A DNA stretch of 64,000 bases from Camillea tinctor (taxonomy: Eukaryota > Ascomycota > Sordariomycetes > Xylariales > Xylariaceae), in the NCBI GenBank assembly GCA_022578605.1, contig MU394068.1, positions 62,001-126,000 of the forward strand, written 5' to 3'. Below are positions 10,244 to 22,113 of this stretch, one piece after another. Positions within the stretch are counted from its first letter, which is position 1. Each line of letters begins with the position of its first letter. Made by a program: the position numbers and the translations under genes. The notes beneath the pieces were generated by a model, which worked only from the letters and a program-made list of their open reading frames with translations, made no database searches and had not been told where the DNA came from.

Positions 10244-11263
10244 TTAATCATCATTATCATTATCATCATCGTCATCATCATCAGTGTGATACTCAAAGTG
10301 TCTGGGGACCTGTACTTCTTCGCCCTGCTCCGAATCGGGATCGATCTCTACCGGAGATGGAGGTTTATCCCTTTCGGACTCGACAGCCGGGGCTTGCCCA
10401 GATCCCAGCAGCCCCGTCATGGTCTGCGCCCACTCCCACGGCCGGTCCTTGCCCCCCGGCCGCCCATTAAAGTACTCCCAGCCCATCACGCCTCCGAACC
10501 GCGGGAACCGCTCCCGGAGCATCCGCAGCGTCGCGCCCAGCACCTCGAAGGGCACCCAGCCGGCGCCGTTATCCGGCGTCGTGACCAAGCCCATGACGAG
10601 CTTCTCGGGGGGCCAGCCGCACGCGACGCACATCTCGTACAGCAGGGGGGTGTGGGCGTCGCCCCAGCCGCAGTAGAACTGGGCGTTGTACCAGGCGATC
10701 TGGGACCCGCGCATGGTTTCAAGGGCCTTGTAGTCGAAGCCGCTCAGGTTGCGCCGCGGGTCCAGCAGCGCGGTGGCCACCGGCGCTAGCGTCAGCACGA
10801 AGTCCGGCCCGAAGTCCCCGCGCAGCCGGTCCACGAGCCGCACGATGCCGCCTAGCGATGTCGGCTCCTCGACGTCGAGGTCGAGACCCTGCAGCCCCTG
10901 CGAGCGGATCAGCGCCGCCAGCGGCGTGTAGTACCGCTCGAAAGACGACTTGTCCCCGTCGAGGCGCGTGTACGACCCCTTGGCGGCGCCGCCGAGCATG
11001 CCCAGGACGGTGATGCCGCTCGCTTGGGCGATGCGGAGCTCGGCCCAGAGGGTGGTGAAGCGGGGGTCGGAGGGTGGGTGGTCGTTGAGGGTGAGGCCGT
11101 CGGGGTCCTCGTTGATGTGAATAGCGGCTACAATGATATGGGTGATTTTGATGCCGGGCTGCGTGATGAGAGGGAGTATAGAGATCAGGTTCCCATCGGG
11201 ATCATGGGTTGTCTGGTGATAGAGGACGAGACGAGGGAGTGGACTGGCAGATGCTGAAGCCAT
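10244..11263 (-). CDS. GH18-family glycoside hydrolase (chitinase / endo-beta-N-acetylglucosaminidase-like), 339 aa
   Basis: Single-exon frame read from the ATG at 11263. The frame stays open upstream to an ATG at 11386, but those 41 codons come from a GTGATGATGATAGT-type simple repeat and encode an Ile/Thr run, so I take them as leader. The protein has a TIM-barrel GH18 layout: strand RLVLYHQ at residue 11, a GMLGG motif (about 88-92) at the place of the family SxGG, and GLDLDVEE at 126-133 with Glu132 as predicted acid/base. The first Asp of the usual DxxDxDxE is Gln125. MGWEYFNG supplies the late-barrel tryptophan. There is no signal peptide, so it is probably intracellular, as proposed for fungal cytosolic GH18 endo-glycosidases acting on N-glycans. 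The tail after about 295 is acidic and ends in an Asp-rich run. Substrate uncertain. Confidence 0.8.
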   Translation of the reverse strand: MASASASPLPRLVLYHQTTHDPDGNLISILPLITQPGIKITHIIVAAIHINEDPDGLTLNDHPPSDPRFTTLWAELRIAQASGITVLGMLGGAAKGSYTRLDGDKSSFERYYTPLAALIRSQGLQGLDLDVEEPTSLGGIVRLVDRLRGDFGPDFVLTLAPVATALLDPRRNLSGFDYKALETMRGSQIAWYNAQFYCGWGDAHTPLLYEMCVACGWPPEKLVMGLVTTPDNGAGWVPFEVLGATLRMLRERFPRFGGVMGWEYFNGRPGGKDRPWEWAQTMTGLLGSGQAPAVESERDKPPSPVEIDPDSEQGEEVQVPRHFEYHTDDDDDDDNDNDD

Positions 11264-14248
11264 GGTGACAGTGATGATGATAGTAGTGGTGATGGTGATA
11301 GTGATGGTGATGATCGGCGCTTTCTTATTGGGGTTAATGAAGATGGACAAAATGAGGGGATGGTAGTCCGTTGGTATAAGGCTCAAGGCTCAAAGGCTCA
11401 AGCCGGCTAAAACTAGCCTTGTGTAATGGATGTAACAGATGTACTGAGTTAGTCACCTCAAATGATTTCTCAACCCCCTAATCACTCAGCCCCAGTTTTT
11501 TTTGCGACGGCGTTGATGATGGTAACAAAGATGGAAATCCCACAGAGGATGCTAATGCTGTACCTAATGTACCAGGTGCCTGGTCGGTGGGTGGGTGACT
11601 AATCTTAGATGGAGGAGGGGGAGGGGAAATCGGGCAGGATTGGGCAGGATCGGGGTCAGAGTTGGGGGTTGCGGGTTGATTTAAGCTCATCGATCTTCTT
11701 ACAGGGTTCTAATGGGCTAATAATGGGCTAAATCTGTCACTAATTGGCCTTCTTACGTACTAGTATTACTGTAGCTACCCGCTAACCGGCAGTCTGCTGT
11801 ACCTTCTAGAACCCTAACCCTGTGGCGTTGAAAGCGTCTCATCTTTCGCTTCGATAGGAGTTGCGAAGGATCAGAAGTACATACATAGCTTACCCCTTGC
11901 TACAAGTAACATATTTGTACGTCGTATTGACTCAGGCTTGGGACAAGACGTGGCATGGCACCATAATAAGCCACAATACACAATAGTTGCACATCATCAT
12001 GAAGCATTTACTTTTCTTATCTGATAGACACAGGAGGATTTAATCCTAGCACAGATAAATGCAAGAGATAGCCTATGCGCTGCAAAGATCAAGTGCTGAG
12101 GAATAATGTATATATACTGGCAATAGCATGTGCCGACCTAATGTATGTAAGATACCATTGCTGGCTACTTACTCCACACAAGTTGTGTCTAGGCAGATTA
12201 GTAGTGTAGGTTAGATTGGGAGTGGGTGCGGGTATGGGGAACCCCATAGTGGAGTAGTCCGTTGATATATGGAGTTGATAGTGCTTTATACTCACTTCGA
12301 AGGAATACAGGTATCCGCTAAAGGATCTGGATTTCACCAATACCCGTCTTGGTACAGACCCAACCAACCAACATTAAAAAGCCGGAACCTCTAATTACAT
12401 AAGCGGACTTACAAGGACTACCCACAGTGATAAAAAAGGTTGTCGAGAGTTATTACTTATATCGCTGAATAATGTAATAAGGAGAGAAAATTATTTATTG
12501 TTCTAAACCATTAGGGAAAGAATCTAATAGATGAGGACGGTAAACAAATAGATGGGCTCTAGATGATCTTGGAGTACGTAGATAAAAAAAAAAAAAAATA
12601 GAACTTGAAGAATACACCTGTAACCTATGTACGTTATTTTCCATATTAGGTAGGTTTATTGCTGTTCGTCCAGATACGATGCGGAGGCATAATCCCCCTC
12701 TATCTACTAGGTAGTGTACCATATGGAATCAACCGATGGTGACACCGCCAAGGAGCAAGAAAGAACGAGGCTTGGATATCCATTCAGCCATGGAAACTGT
12801 CTTAGCGTATAGTAGTGGATCGTCCGCTATCTTGCAGCGATTTATACACATTGGGAACTTATCGGATAGAAGACCCGGGCTCTTGGCCAACCGGCCACCC
12901 GCAATGGTACCATGCCTCAGCGACGCGGATAATAGTGCACTACTTAGTCGAAGATCCCGATGCCTATCTTCACAGCCACCGGGTACGCTATGCGGAAAAA
13001 CGGCTTCACTGTGTGGACAAAATCCAAATCCATCGCCATAGCAGCAATACTTATAACACGAACTACGCCAAGCTATACCGCCACGTTGAGCTCATTGGGG
13101 GTGTGATATATTTAGCAGCTTGGCAGTCAGCGTTAGGAGATTAACTTAACCGGGGTCAACAAGCACACGGACCCAAGATAATATCAAATGTGGTAAACGG
13201 TCGCGTGTGTAGGTTATTGGTAGGTTAAGTAGGTGTATATCTCACGCTGTAGAGTGCCGGAGCTGTATGACCTTGACCTACATGCCCAGTCTCCCATAGT
13301 CAGCACTAGAGTATGCTTCATAGGTTTCCTATACGAAGTATCTAACTAGTAGGTAGGTCGAACGGCGGGAGTGGTATGATTACTTACTCATGATATAGGT
13401 TAGTTGTCTTTCTTTTTCTTTGTTGTCTCTTCAGTTGGCTTTTTCCTTTTGAAGAGAGATACTATGTAAGTACTAGGTCTATTGTTATTGACACTGTTAT
13501 GCATGGCTTCGGAGAACTTATCTCTTGGTCAGAAAGCTTAAACTTAAAGCTATGTCAATTTCTTCCCAGTAAGAACTCCCTCCCTGGTACAATACATTGA
13601 ACATCAAAACGCTAAGAATGGATCGACATAAGTTTAGGTTATACAGATCCGTCTGTAAGGTGAGACAGACATACAAAGGATGAAATACAGAACACAACGA
13701 TTGGCCAGTCACTTTTTAGCTTCTAGGCATGTAAGGTTTCCCGGGTCGACAAGCGAAGCGACCAATGCGGAAGTGCCGCGACAGTGCCCAAGGCAGGCCC
13801 GAGGGGGCAAGCAGGGAACAAATTTAGTAGCGTACCCCGCTAAAGATGGTTGCAACTTTGTTTTTGACCAATCAGGTCAGTGCTCTCGACTCCGTGGACG
13901 GGTGGTCGTGTGCGCCAACGAGCGACCGACTTTCTTTTTTATCTTCCATTTTATTTTCTTCTTTCTTTCAATTTCAATTCCGTCCGTATGCACGATAATT
14001 CCTCCGTCTCGAGTGATTGTCGCCTCATAATCAAAACTGATGCAGCCCCGGCATCGCCCCAAGATAGACTAACCAACCCAACGGAACTTCTTATATTTAA
14101 GCTATGAGAACCCTCCTTCGTCTAGTCCCCCCTCCCCAATGTTTGAACCCCTTTTAAATACCGGCCTTAGTCTTTAGATATTGTCTAGCTTTCTAGCTTT
14201 CTAGCTTTCTAGCTTCTCCCTTGAACCGCGCCGTCGCTCTTTGACGTC
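11264..14248. other. Intergenic between divergent genes
   Basis: About 3 kb without a supported gene. The 11264-11330 part is a GTGATG-type simple repeat, the probable leader of the GH18 gene. Open frames at about 12736-13144 lack a convincing start, domain or splice partner. An AT-rich stretch follows, and the promoter of the SPX-EXS gene occupies the right end (TTTTAAATA near 14150). Confidence 0.45.
14185..14216 (+). repeat. Four tandem CTAGCTTT units in the leader of the SPX-EXS gene
   Basis: Four 8-bp units end about 33 nt before the ATG at 14249. It is a pyrimidine-rich tandem repeat, probably within the 5' leader or at the transcription start. Confidence 0.65.
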
Positions 14249-17200
14249 ATGAAGTTCGCCAAGGAGCTTGAGCATAATCTCGTCCCAGGTGAGTTAGCAG
14301 ATCTTATGCGGGACGTGGACCAAGACCGACTGACATTGGTGGGCGATGAAAAGAATGGAGAATCAAATATCTCAATTACAAGTCGGGCAAGTCGTATGTC
14401 AAGGCGGTATCCAGGGCGATCAACAGGGCAAATGCCACTCCACACAGCATTAACCGGAGACCTGATCTGCCTCCGCCTGAGACATCGACCATTCACGGTC
14501 CTAGCTCCCTCACCAATCAGCATCATGGTGCGAACGCCGAGACTTATGGCCCGCTTCGGCCTGGTCCGCCAGCCACGGCATCCTTGCAGTCGGAGCAAGA
14601 GTCCTTGACCCGATCACCCGGCGACGAGGGCGGTTATGGTAGTATCGTGCCCACGCCGTCCGCCGAGTCCTCCTTAGATGCTCAGCATCAGTTTGAGCTA
14701 CCTGCTCCGGCTATTCACGTGCCCTCGACGATTAGTGAAGATGAATCCCCGAGGACGTCGGAGAGCTTACGAAAGTCGTCTACTCACTTGGATGTACCCC
14801 CTAACAGTTCTATGGGCCCAGCCCTGGAGAATAATCCGAAACAAACCCCCCAACAGCGTCCTAGCTCTTCCTCCTATGCTGCATCGCCTGGAAAGCTTCG
14901 TCGTATGCTTACAACCGGCCACTACCTAACCAGAACCGATACCGTTAAGATTGGGCAGTCGTTGCAACCACTGGAAGTTGTTCGTGTGAGAGAGAGAGAA
15001 TTCTTTGAATTCCTGGATAGTGAGTTGGACAAGGTCGAGACCTTCTACCGTCAGAAGGAAGAGCAGGCCGGAACCCGTCTAGATGCTTTGCGAGAGCAGC
15101 TCCACGTGATGCGAGACCGCAGGTACCAGGAACTAGCTGAGGCGAGACGGAACAAGGAGTCTGAGCGCACCCGTGTACAAGATGACAAGGCTTGGGCGTC
15201 GGCCAGCGAGGGCCCCCAGAGCTGGATCAACCCCATCAAGTCCAAGATTTTCAAGCCTGGTGCGAATTCGGAGGCTCTGTTTCAAATGGCCTCAACTCCG
15301 GTTGTACGAGGAAGAGGTGCTTGGCGGCAAGACTACGAAAGACGGCCCTATGATGAGGCGGTATCTTACAGATCTGCTAAGCGCAAGCTCAAATTGGCCC
15401 TGCAGGAGTTCTACCGCGGGCTTGAACTTCTCAAGTCGTATACTATGCTGAACCGCACCGCATTTCGGAAGCTCAACAAGAAATACGACAAAGTGACTAA
15501 TGCTCGCCCGGCATACCGGTACATGAACGAAAAGGTCAACAAATCCTGGTTTGTCAATAGTGATGTGGTCGACAACCAAATTCGAATAGTTGAAGATCTG
15601 TACGCGAGATACTTCGAAAAGGGGAACCACAAGATTGCAGTAGGTAAGCTTCGTCAGCTGAACCGACAGCCCAGAGATGAATCCAGCAACGCATTTCGTA
15701 ATGGCTTGTGCATTGGCATTGGCGCGGTCTTTACACTCGAGGGGCTCGTGAACGGATCCGAGCTTCTTTTCCAACCCGACCTTGAGCTTGTGCAACAAAC
15801 AAGCTATCTCTTGCAGATATACGCCGGCTATTTCCTCATGCTGTTGTTGTTCTTTCTATTCTGCGTCAATTGTCGGCTATGGACTGCGAGTAAAATCAAT
15901 TATCCATTCATATTCGAATTCGACACCCGACACGACTTGGATTGGAGGCAGCTGGTCACCTTTCCTAGCTTCTTCTTACTACTCTTTGGCCTTATCTTTT
16001 GGTTCAACTTCACCAGGCTTGGATCGGAGCATCTATTCCTGTACTATCCAATTATACTGATTGGTATTACCCTATTTATAATCTTCCTCCCGGCTCCTAT
16101 CCTATGGCACCGTAGTCGTAGGTGGTTCGCGTATTCTCATGTGGGTATTTTAAGGAGCACACCTTAGATTATATATTCTAATATGAGTATTAGTGGCGAT
16201 TGTTCTTTGCGGGATTCTACCCCGTCGAGTTCCGGGATCTCTTCTTCGGCGATATGTATTGCTCACTGGCATACGCTACCGCGGTAAGTGGCAAATATCT
16301 ATCTTCGCCCAAGTCTCCTCACGTTGAGCAACTAATAAGAAATTAGAACGTTGAACTCTTTTTCTGCATATATGCACACGATTGGAATAACCCCTCTCAG
16401 TGCAACTCATCACGATCGCGCTTAATGGGCTTCTTCTCAGCGCTGCCCCCGATTTGGCGAGCTCTGCAATGCCTGCGACGTTATTATGACACCAGAGATA
16501 TATTTCCTCATCTCGTTAATTGCGGAAAATATCTCATGACAATCCTGACAACTATAATGTTGTCCGTTTATCGCATTGATGGTACTGATGGGAACCTTGC
16601 GGTTTACATTACTATTGCTACCGTCAATGCCATTTATTCATGTAAGGTTCCCCTTCACAACAATTGAAACATATCTGACAAAGAGTTTAGCGATTTGGGA
16701 TTTGTTCATGGACTTTTCTTTCCTTCAACCCGATGCTCGATATCGCTATCTACGGAACATGTTAGTCTTCAAGCAGCGCTGGATTTATTACGGTATAATG
16801 GTTCTTGACCCTATTCTTCGATTCGGATGGATATTTTACGCAATATTTACCTATGATGCACAACACAACACCCTCGTATCGTTCTTAGTAGCACTATCCG
16901 AAATCATCCGCCGTATCATGTGGGCTTTGATACGTATCGAGAACGAACATTGCGGCAATGTAGCCCAATACAAAGCAAGCCGTGACGTCCCGCTACCGTA
17001 TCATATTCAACATGAACCCCTCATCGAGCGTGTCAGCGATGAAGATCTAACAGCAGAAGGACATGCCGAAGGCACCGCCACAGCCGTCGATGTGGCCACT
17101 GCCGGAGCATCCGCACGTGCTAGAGAAGAGGCAGTAGGAGAGGCGGTATCCCAGCCTCAACCGCAAACCCCTTCGCCACACGTAGAAGGCCTCCTACATA

Positions 17201-17424
17201 GGAAGACTAAGACCGACCTATCGAGAGCGAGGTCTATCAGAGGTATCATGGCAGAGGCGCACAGGCGCGACTTTGAGAAGAAAAGACCTCAACCGGAACC
17301 GGTTGCTGAACACCCCGAGGCCGACTCAGGAGATGAGAACGATGACGACGATGAGCATATGGGCACTACGACGCCGCCGAATGAGCATCCTGGGGGGTCA
17401 TCGGATAGACGGTTTAGGTCATAG
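14249..17424 (+). CDS. SYG1: SPX-EXS phosphate exporter/sensor of the SYG1/XPR1 family, 981 aa
   Basis: Exons 14249-14288, 14354-16140, 16194-16283, 16347-16641 and 16691-17424 keep phase throughout. The 40-nt first exon encodes MKFAKELEHNLVP and joins to EWRIKYLNYKSGK, the hallmark first helices of an SPX domain that binds inositol pyrophosphates. The SPX core resumes after a long Ser/Pro-rich insertion and includes the basic helix FRKLNKKYDKVT (about 384-395). Membrane segments start near residue 461. The EXS domain has YSHWRLFFAGFYPVEFRD (across intron 2), ALQCLRRYYDTRDIFPHLVN and NAIYSSIWDLFMDFSF. XPR1 relatives export phosphate; yeast Syg1 was linked to G-protein signalling. The C-terminal tail (from about 850) is hydrophilic and ends in an acidic run. 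The GTGGGT donor at 16141 is weaker than the others, but the join restores the EXS motif exactly. Confidence 0.93.
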
Positions 17425-18051
17425 ATTTGAGGGATATGGGGAAAGTGGTATGATGAAGACAATCGAGAATGTGCAAGCAGTAATAGCACTAGAATGGGGA
17501 TTCTTAAGGATGGAGCTCATGTAGTTGAGCGCACGCACAAGCACGCGAAATGCCTTTTTTTTCTTTGTTATTCCTTTTGGAAGTCTCTCTGGCTTTTATA
17601 CCCCACGGTTTCGGTTTTCATTTAACGAGGTCAACCTTCGCATACATATGACATATGGCACAAAAAGGGACATATAGATATAGAGGTTATTATTTTTATT
17701 TTTATTATTATTTTAATAGGTATTTGTTAATGAGTAGGATGGTCTTTGCTGGTTATGACAATGAAGGATATAGATCTAACGTAGTGGTGTAACGTAATTA
17801 TTTACTACGATTGCCCAGCATCGACTTCATGCTCCCTGATTTATCAGCTATGTGATTCACCTCTGCATTCCGAGTTCGCCGTAGATGGCGTTTCGTGCTA
17901 TTTGAAAGAGGTCAGGGGTTCATCAAAACTTAGATAAGTCGGCTCTGCTAACAAAATGTGTATATTAGGACACAACTCGAACTTAATAGATTCTATACAT
18001 CCTCCATGAAGCACCATCCTATCTACCTCCCCAGCCATTCCCCCCTATCCC
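17425..18051. other. Intergenic, convergent 3' ends
   Basis: AT-rich spacer between the SPX-EXS gene (+) and the P450 (-), with a TTATT-rich run near 17690-17720. Nothing else was recognised. Confidence 0.5.
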
Positions 18052-20318
18052 CTAAACCCTCTCAAACCTCACCCTCAACCCCCCCGCAGGCCTCAACGTC
18101 AAACTCGGATTCGCGAACCTCACCCCCCTGCCAATCTCCTCCTCTCCATCCCTCAACAGCTCCCCCTTTCCCTCCCCCTTTCCCTTTTCTACCCCCACGA
18201 ACCGCCACCGCCGCACCAGCGCCACCAGCATCGCCTTCAGCGCCGCCTGCGCAAAGTGCCGCGCCGGACAGATCCGCGGGCCCTGCGCGAACGCCTCGAA
18301 CGCGTACGGGCTGGCCGGCTTGGCGTCCCACCGCGCGGGGTCGAAGACATCTGCGCGCGGTCCCCAAACGCGCGGGTTGTGGTGGATCGCCGGCCCCCGC
18401 AGCTCGATCCGGGTACCGCTCGGGATGCGGATGCCTTCGATTAGGAGGGGGGACGTGGATTCGCGGGATATGAGGACGGCTTTGGGGGGAGGGGGGTTAG
18501 TAGGTGGGAAGAAGAGGGGGGGAAGGGGGGATGAGACGTACAGGGGGAGAATAGCCGGAGGACCTCGCGCAGGAAGTTGTGCAGGTACGGGAGGTTGGAT
18601 ATCTCGTCGTGGGTGGGATCGGGGCTCAGCGTGGCGATTTCCCTCCGGAGAGTGTCTTGGATGGAGTGCTGAGTGGCGAGGGCGTAGATGCACCAGACGA
18701 GCACGGTGGATGTGCTTTCGTGGCCTTTTTGCGAAAAGGGGGAGGACTGGGTTTTAGTATGGAGTTGATCCTAGGAAGGGGTGTGCAGCATACCTGCGCC
18801 TACGAAGTTGAGAAGCTAACGCGCGGTAGGTACGTGTTAGCGAGAGCAGTCATCGGGTGAGGAGAGGATGTGTCTCACATGGCCTATGATATCGTCCACC
18901 GTCCAGACCTCTTCCCCGGTCTCTTTGCGTTGCACCTCCGCCTCTTCGAGCATGTAAGTGAGGATATCGCGGGACTCGCCTATCTCCTTCCGAAACGTGC
19001 CGTCGGCTAGCTCGCGCGCGCGCCGCTCGATGATGTCGCGCAGCATGGTGCCGAGGTCCCGCCGCGCGCGGATAAACCGGCGGTTGGCTTCTAGGGGCAG
19101 GAAGCGCCGCACGGGCACGAATGCGTTGACGACACTGATGAGGCTGCCCAGCGGCCCCTGATGTAATATTCGGCTGTAGAGTTCCTGAAATCCGAGTGGG
19201 TAGGTGGAGGATAGCGTCTCGAGACGGATGCCGAGTATGGTCAGGCCGACGGTGTGTATGAATGCTTCTCCGAAGACGTGTATGGCTAAGGGAAGAGGGG
19301 AGGAGGAGGAAAGGCGTTAGCCCCTTTTATCTGGTATCCTAGCAATGGACCGCAAATCAAATTTTACAGAAAGAAAAAAGGGGGGTGGGAGGGCTCTGTC
19401 AACAAACTCACCTTCAAAAGAGCCGTATGGCATCTCCCCAATAATCCCCCCCAACACATCCTCCGAAAGCCTCCTTGCCTCGGCCTGAAACACAGGCATG
19501 AGCTTCCGCATACCCGGCGCAGAAAATGGTCCCAAAAGAAGCTTGCTGTAGTACCGGGAAGTTAGCCATTCCCTTGTTAAGTAACCCTTTTGTTACTCTC
19601 CAGACCGCGTCTCAGGAGTCAAAACTCATACGCATAGCCATGGTGGGAGACGGTGCGTCGGTCCTGACTCCCGTGACTGCAGGCTGAAAAGGGGGGGGTG
19701 ATGATGACTTCCCCCCAAAAATCACTTACCGCTGACGGCGGTGTGCCTCGCCCTCGGAGAACAAAAGCCCGTCCCCCGCGACCTCGCGGGCAATGCCGGC
19801 GAAGAAGGGCGGCTTGACGAAGTCGTACGCATTCGTTTGCAGGCAGGCTTTATGCGCGCCCAGGCTGTTCACCAGCAGCGTCTCCTGCCCCGCGAGGCTC
19901 ACGACCCGGATGAAGGGGGCGTCGGGCCAGCGGCGGACCCACGAGAGCTCGAGGTCTACGGGCCCGGGGGCGCGGTAGCGGTGCAGTTCTTGGCCTAGGA
20001 AGAGATGGTTGTTCTTTTTGAGTGATCGGTTAGTGAGGTATATTGGGATAGTGATAGGGGTTACGTCGTGGTGGTCGTGGACTGAATCTAGTGCAGTGAG
20101 AAAAGGGGGGGGGGATTCCTTACCGTAGGCCCAGGGAGATGTCTCAGTGGAGAGAAGAAGGCGGGGTAGAGAATGATTCGGTAGAATTTGACGGCCACAT
20201 ATTGTAGTAGAAACACGCCGACGGACTTGCTGAAGGTTGAGAACTTGCTGATTTCCTGGATAGGACGGAGCATGATGAGCTCCAGAACGGTGAGAGCGCC
20301 GCAGGTGATGAAGTCCAT
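18052..20318 (-). CDS. Cytochrome P450 monooxygenase, 550 aa, seven exons
   Basis: Exons 20318-20124, 20013-19730, 19545-19412, 19285-18879, 18815-18794, 18724-18542 and 18479-18052 join in phase. The N-terminus carries hydrophobic membrane-anchor segments, followed by the proline hinge HLPGPT. The I-helix oxygen-binding motif GAGHEST (346-352) is split by introns: a 22-nt exon encodes LLNFVGA plus one base. The K-helix ExxR is E401-R404, the PERF-type motif is DPARW, and the haem loop FAQGPRIC places the thiolate ligand at Cys479; the usual Gly two residues later is Ala. All core residues for activity are present. It should act at the ER membrane with a P450 reductase. The substrate cannot be assigned; I infer secondary or xenobiotic metabolism from the family. 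It is divergent from the M18 peptidase gene. Confidence 0.9.
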
Positions 20319-21484
20319 TGTTTCTTTTCTTGGAATTTATTGTGATTCTGAGGAACTAATTGAGGTATGATGAACGCTATCATCTGGAAAATTCGGGAAA
20401 GGGACCAGCTTTTCAGCTTTTAAAAGAATCAACATGATCTCATCGTTCCCAACTGTTTAGGTGATATCTGTTGTGATTGCTTCATTCGGCCGGTGGCGTC
20501 AGCCACGAGTGTATGGGATTGGGCAAGCATTTCGTATGCCTTCTTTTCTCCCTCTCCGATAGTATCACCGGATGGCATGACGGTGATAAGAAAGAGGAGT
20601 AGCTATGGTAGGTATGAAATCATGCAACTCAGCCTGGGCTGTGCGTAGCCTACCTTGGGTGGTATTGTGTAAGTAGGTAGAGAGAGTGGTGGTGCCGGCT
20701 GACTAAGAAATAAGGATATCTATAGTCTGAAGCCATGGCATTTATGAGAAGAAAGCTATAAAAATCTGGCATTGTTGACGATGTACCTAGGTGTGTTAGG
20801 CATGAGCGAATGATGACCTCGGAATATTCTATCCAGCGGACTTACTTACATGTTAATTGGTTGAAGGATAGGATGAAATATATCACCATAATTCACTGCA
20901 AGATCATGTTCACACCCACCTAGACCTGTCATAGCTTATTCGCCTTCGAGCGTATTCCGGAATTTGTAAGGAAATGCGAGTCAATTCACACGAGGCTAGT
21001 GTCAATAGTATTTCGTGCCTACATGGATCCATGATGCTCCCCATGCATAGCTTAGTCAAAGGTGCTGATTCATCTAACCTATACATATACCTATTTACGG
21101 CCGGGACTAGTGCTCTCACCCAGAGGTTCCAATATACATACTACCCTCCTATTGGGTCCCGAATTTGAGTTTCGTAGTGCATGACATAGGTACGTAGGTG
21201 CATAAGTACCTACATTCCGCTGCTGCCAAGGCTAATCTGGGAGGACTAACACCCTCTCCCTATAGGAAACGCCTCCTAGGACCTGTATAATCTGTTTCTT
21301 GGGTCAGCTGAGTTTAAGTATTCTTTTAATGATGTTTATAAATTATTTCTTATTTTATTTCTTATTTTATTTTTATTTTTATTTATTTATTTATTTATTT
21401 CCTCCTTATAGCCAGCCTGGGATTACGTATGCACTATCTCCTTAGAACCTTATTGCATTACATAGGCACGTACATAGGTAGGAC

Positions 21485-21555
21485 TTGGCGAGTTTAATAG
21501 TAAGTGTAGGTTCGATTCCTATGAGCGCTATTGGTATCTTTCTATTAGCTCATCT
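21485..21555 (+). repeat. 71-bp direct repeat, copy 1, with tRNA T-arm-like core
   Basis: Matches 21714-21784 with two G/A differences. The core GTAGGTTCGATTCCTAT is a five-pair T-arm with a B-box-like loop. The segment ATGAGCGCTA is also repeated in inverted form just downstream (TAGCGCTCAT, about 21558-21567). Confidence 0.75.
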
Positions 21556-21713
21556 AGTAGCGCTCATAGTCCACAAGTGTTGCTGTTTCATCGCAAGGTT
21601 AAGTGTTTAGTCTCAGGAATGTCCATTGTTTCTGTCCGTTTTTAAGTTTTCTGTTCTTATACTTTATTCATATACTTTGGATGCGTGGGCGCACACTTGT
21701 AGCTGTGGACTAC

Positions 21714-21784
21714 TTGGCAAGTTTAATAGTAAATGTAGGTTCGATTCCTATGAGCGCTATTGGTATCTTTCTATTAGCTCATCT
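21714..21784 (+). repeat. 71-bp direct repeat, copy 2
   Basis: Second copy of the element at 21485. The two differences are both A here against G in copy 1. The downstream inverted arm seen at copy 1 is absent. Confidence 0.75.
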
Positions 21785-22113
21785 GTAGGTAGTAGTACCT
21801 AAATGTAATGGTAGTACTTTAGGTTAATGTACTGTAAAATGCTGGGGCAGGTGGGTCAAGTGACGAGGTCACGCATAACCCCCCCAAGCGGCAGCTGATA
21901 AGGAGGTCTTATCGCGCAGCTGTCACCAGGTTCTTGTCTTAAGGAGATAAGGGAGCTTCTTCCAGCTTGTGCTTTTGTTGACTTTCCATTCCAATCTCAA
22001 CCACTCCTCATTAATAATAACCTTCTCACACTCACACTCACCGACTTCTTTCATCTCCATCCATAAAAACCGCCTGCTACGAGACTCAATTGCGAACTTC
22101 GCTGCTCATAATC

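Larger units (their letters stand above)
20319..22113. other. Intergenic between divergent P450 and M18 genes, with repeats
   Basis: No gene is recognised. It contains a TTTA/TTTTA-type simple repeat (about 21330-21402), two copies of a 71-bp direct repeat (21485 and 21714), and CCTAGGT words. The right end is the presumed promoter of the peptidase gene. Confidence 0.5.

Noticed and set aside
11264..11386. Extra 41 N-terminal codons for the GH18 protein
   Set aside because: They derive from a simple repeat and encode an Ile/Thr run with no targeting signal pattern; the downstream ATG fits the domain start.
12736..13144. Two overlapping open frames of about 100 codons
   Set aside because: No recognisable motif or splice partner, one lacks an ATG start, and the flanks are non-coding. 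At most a relic.
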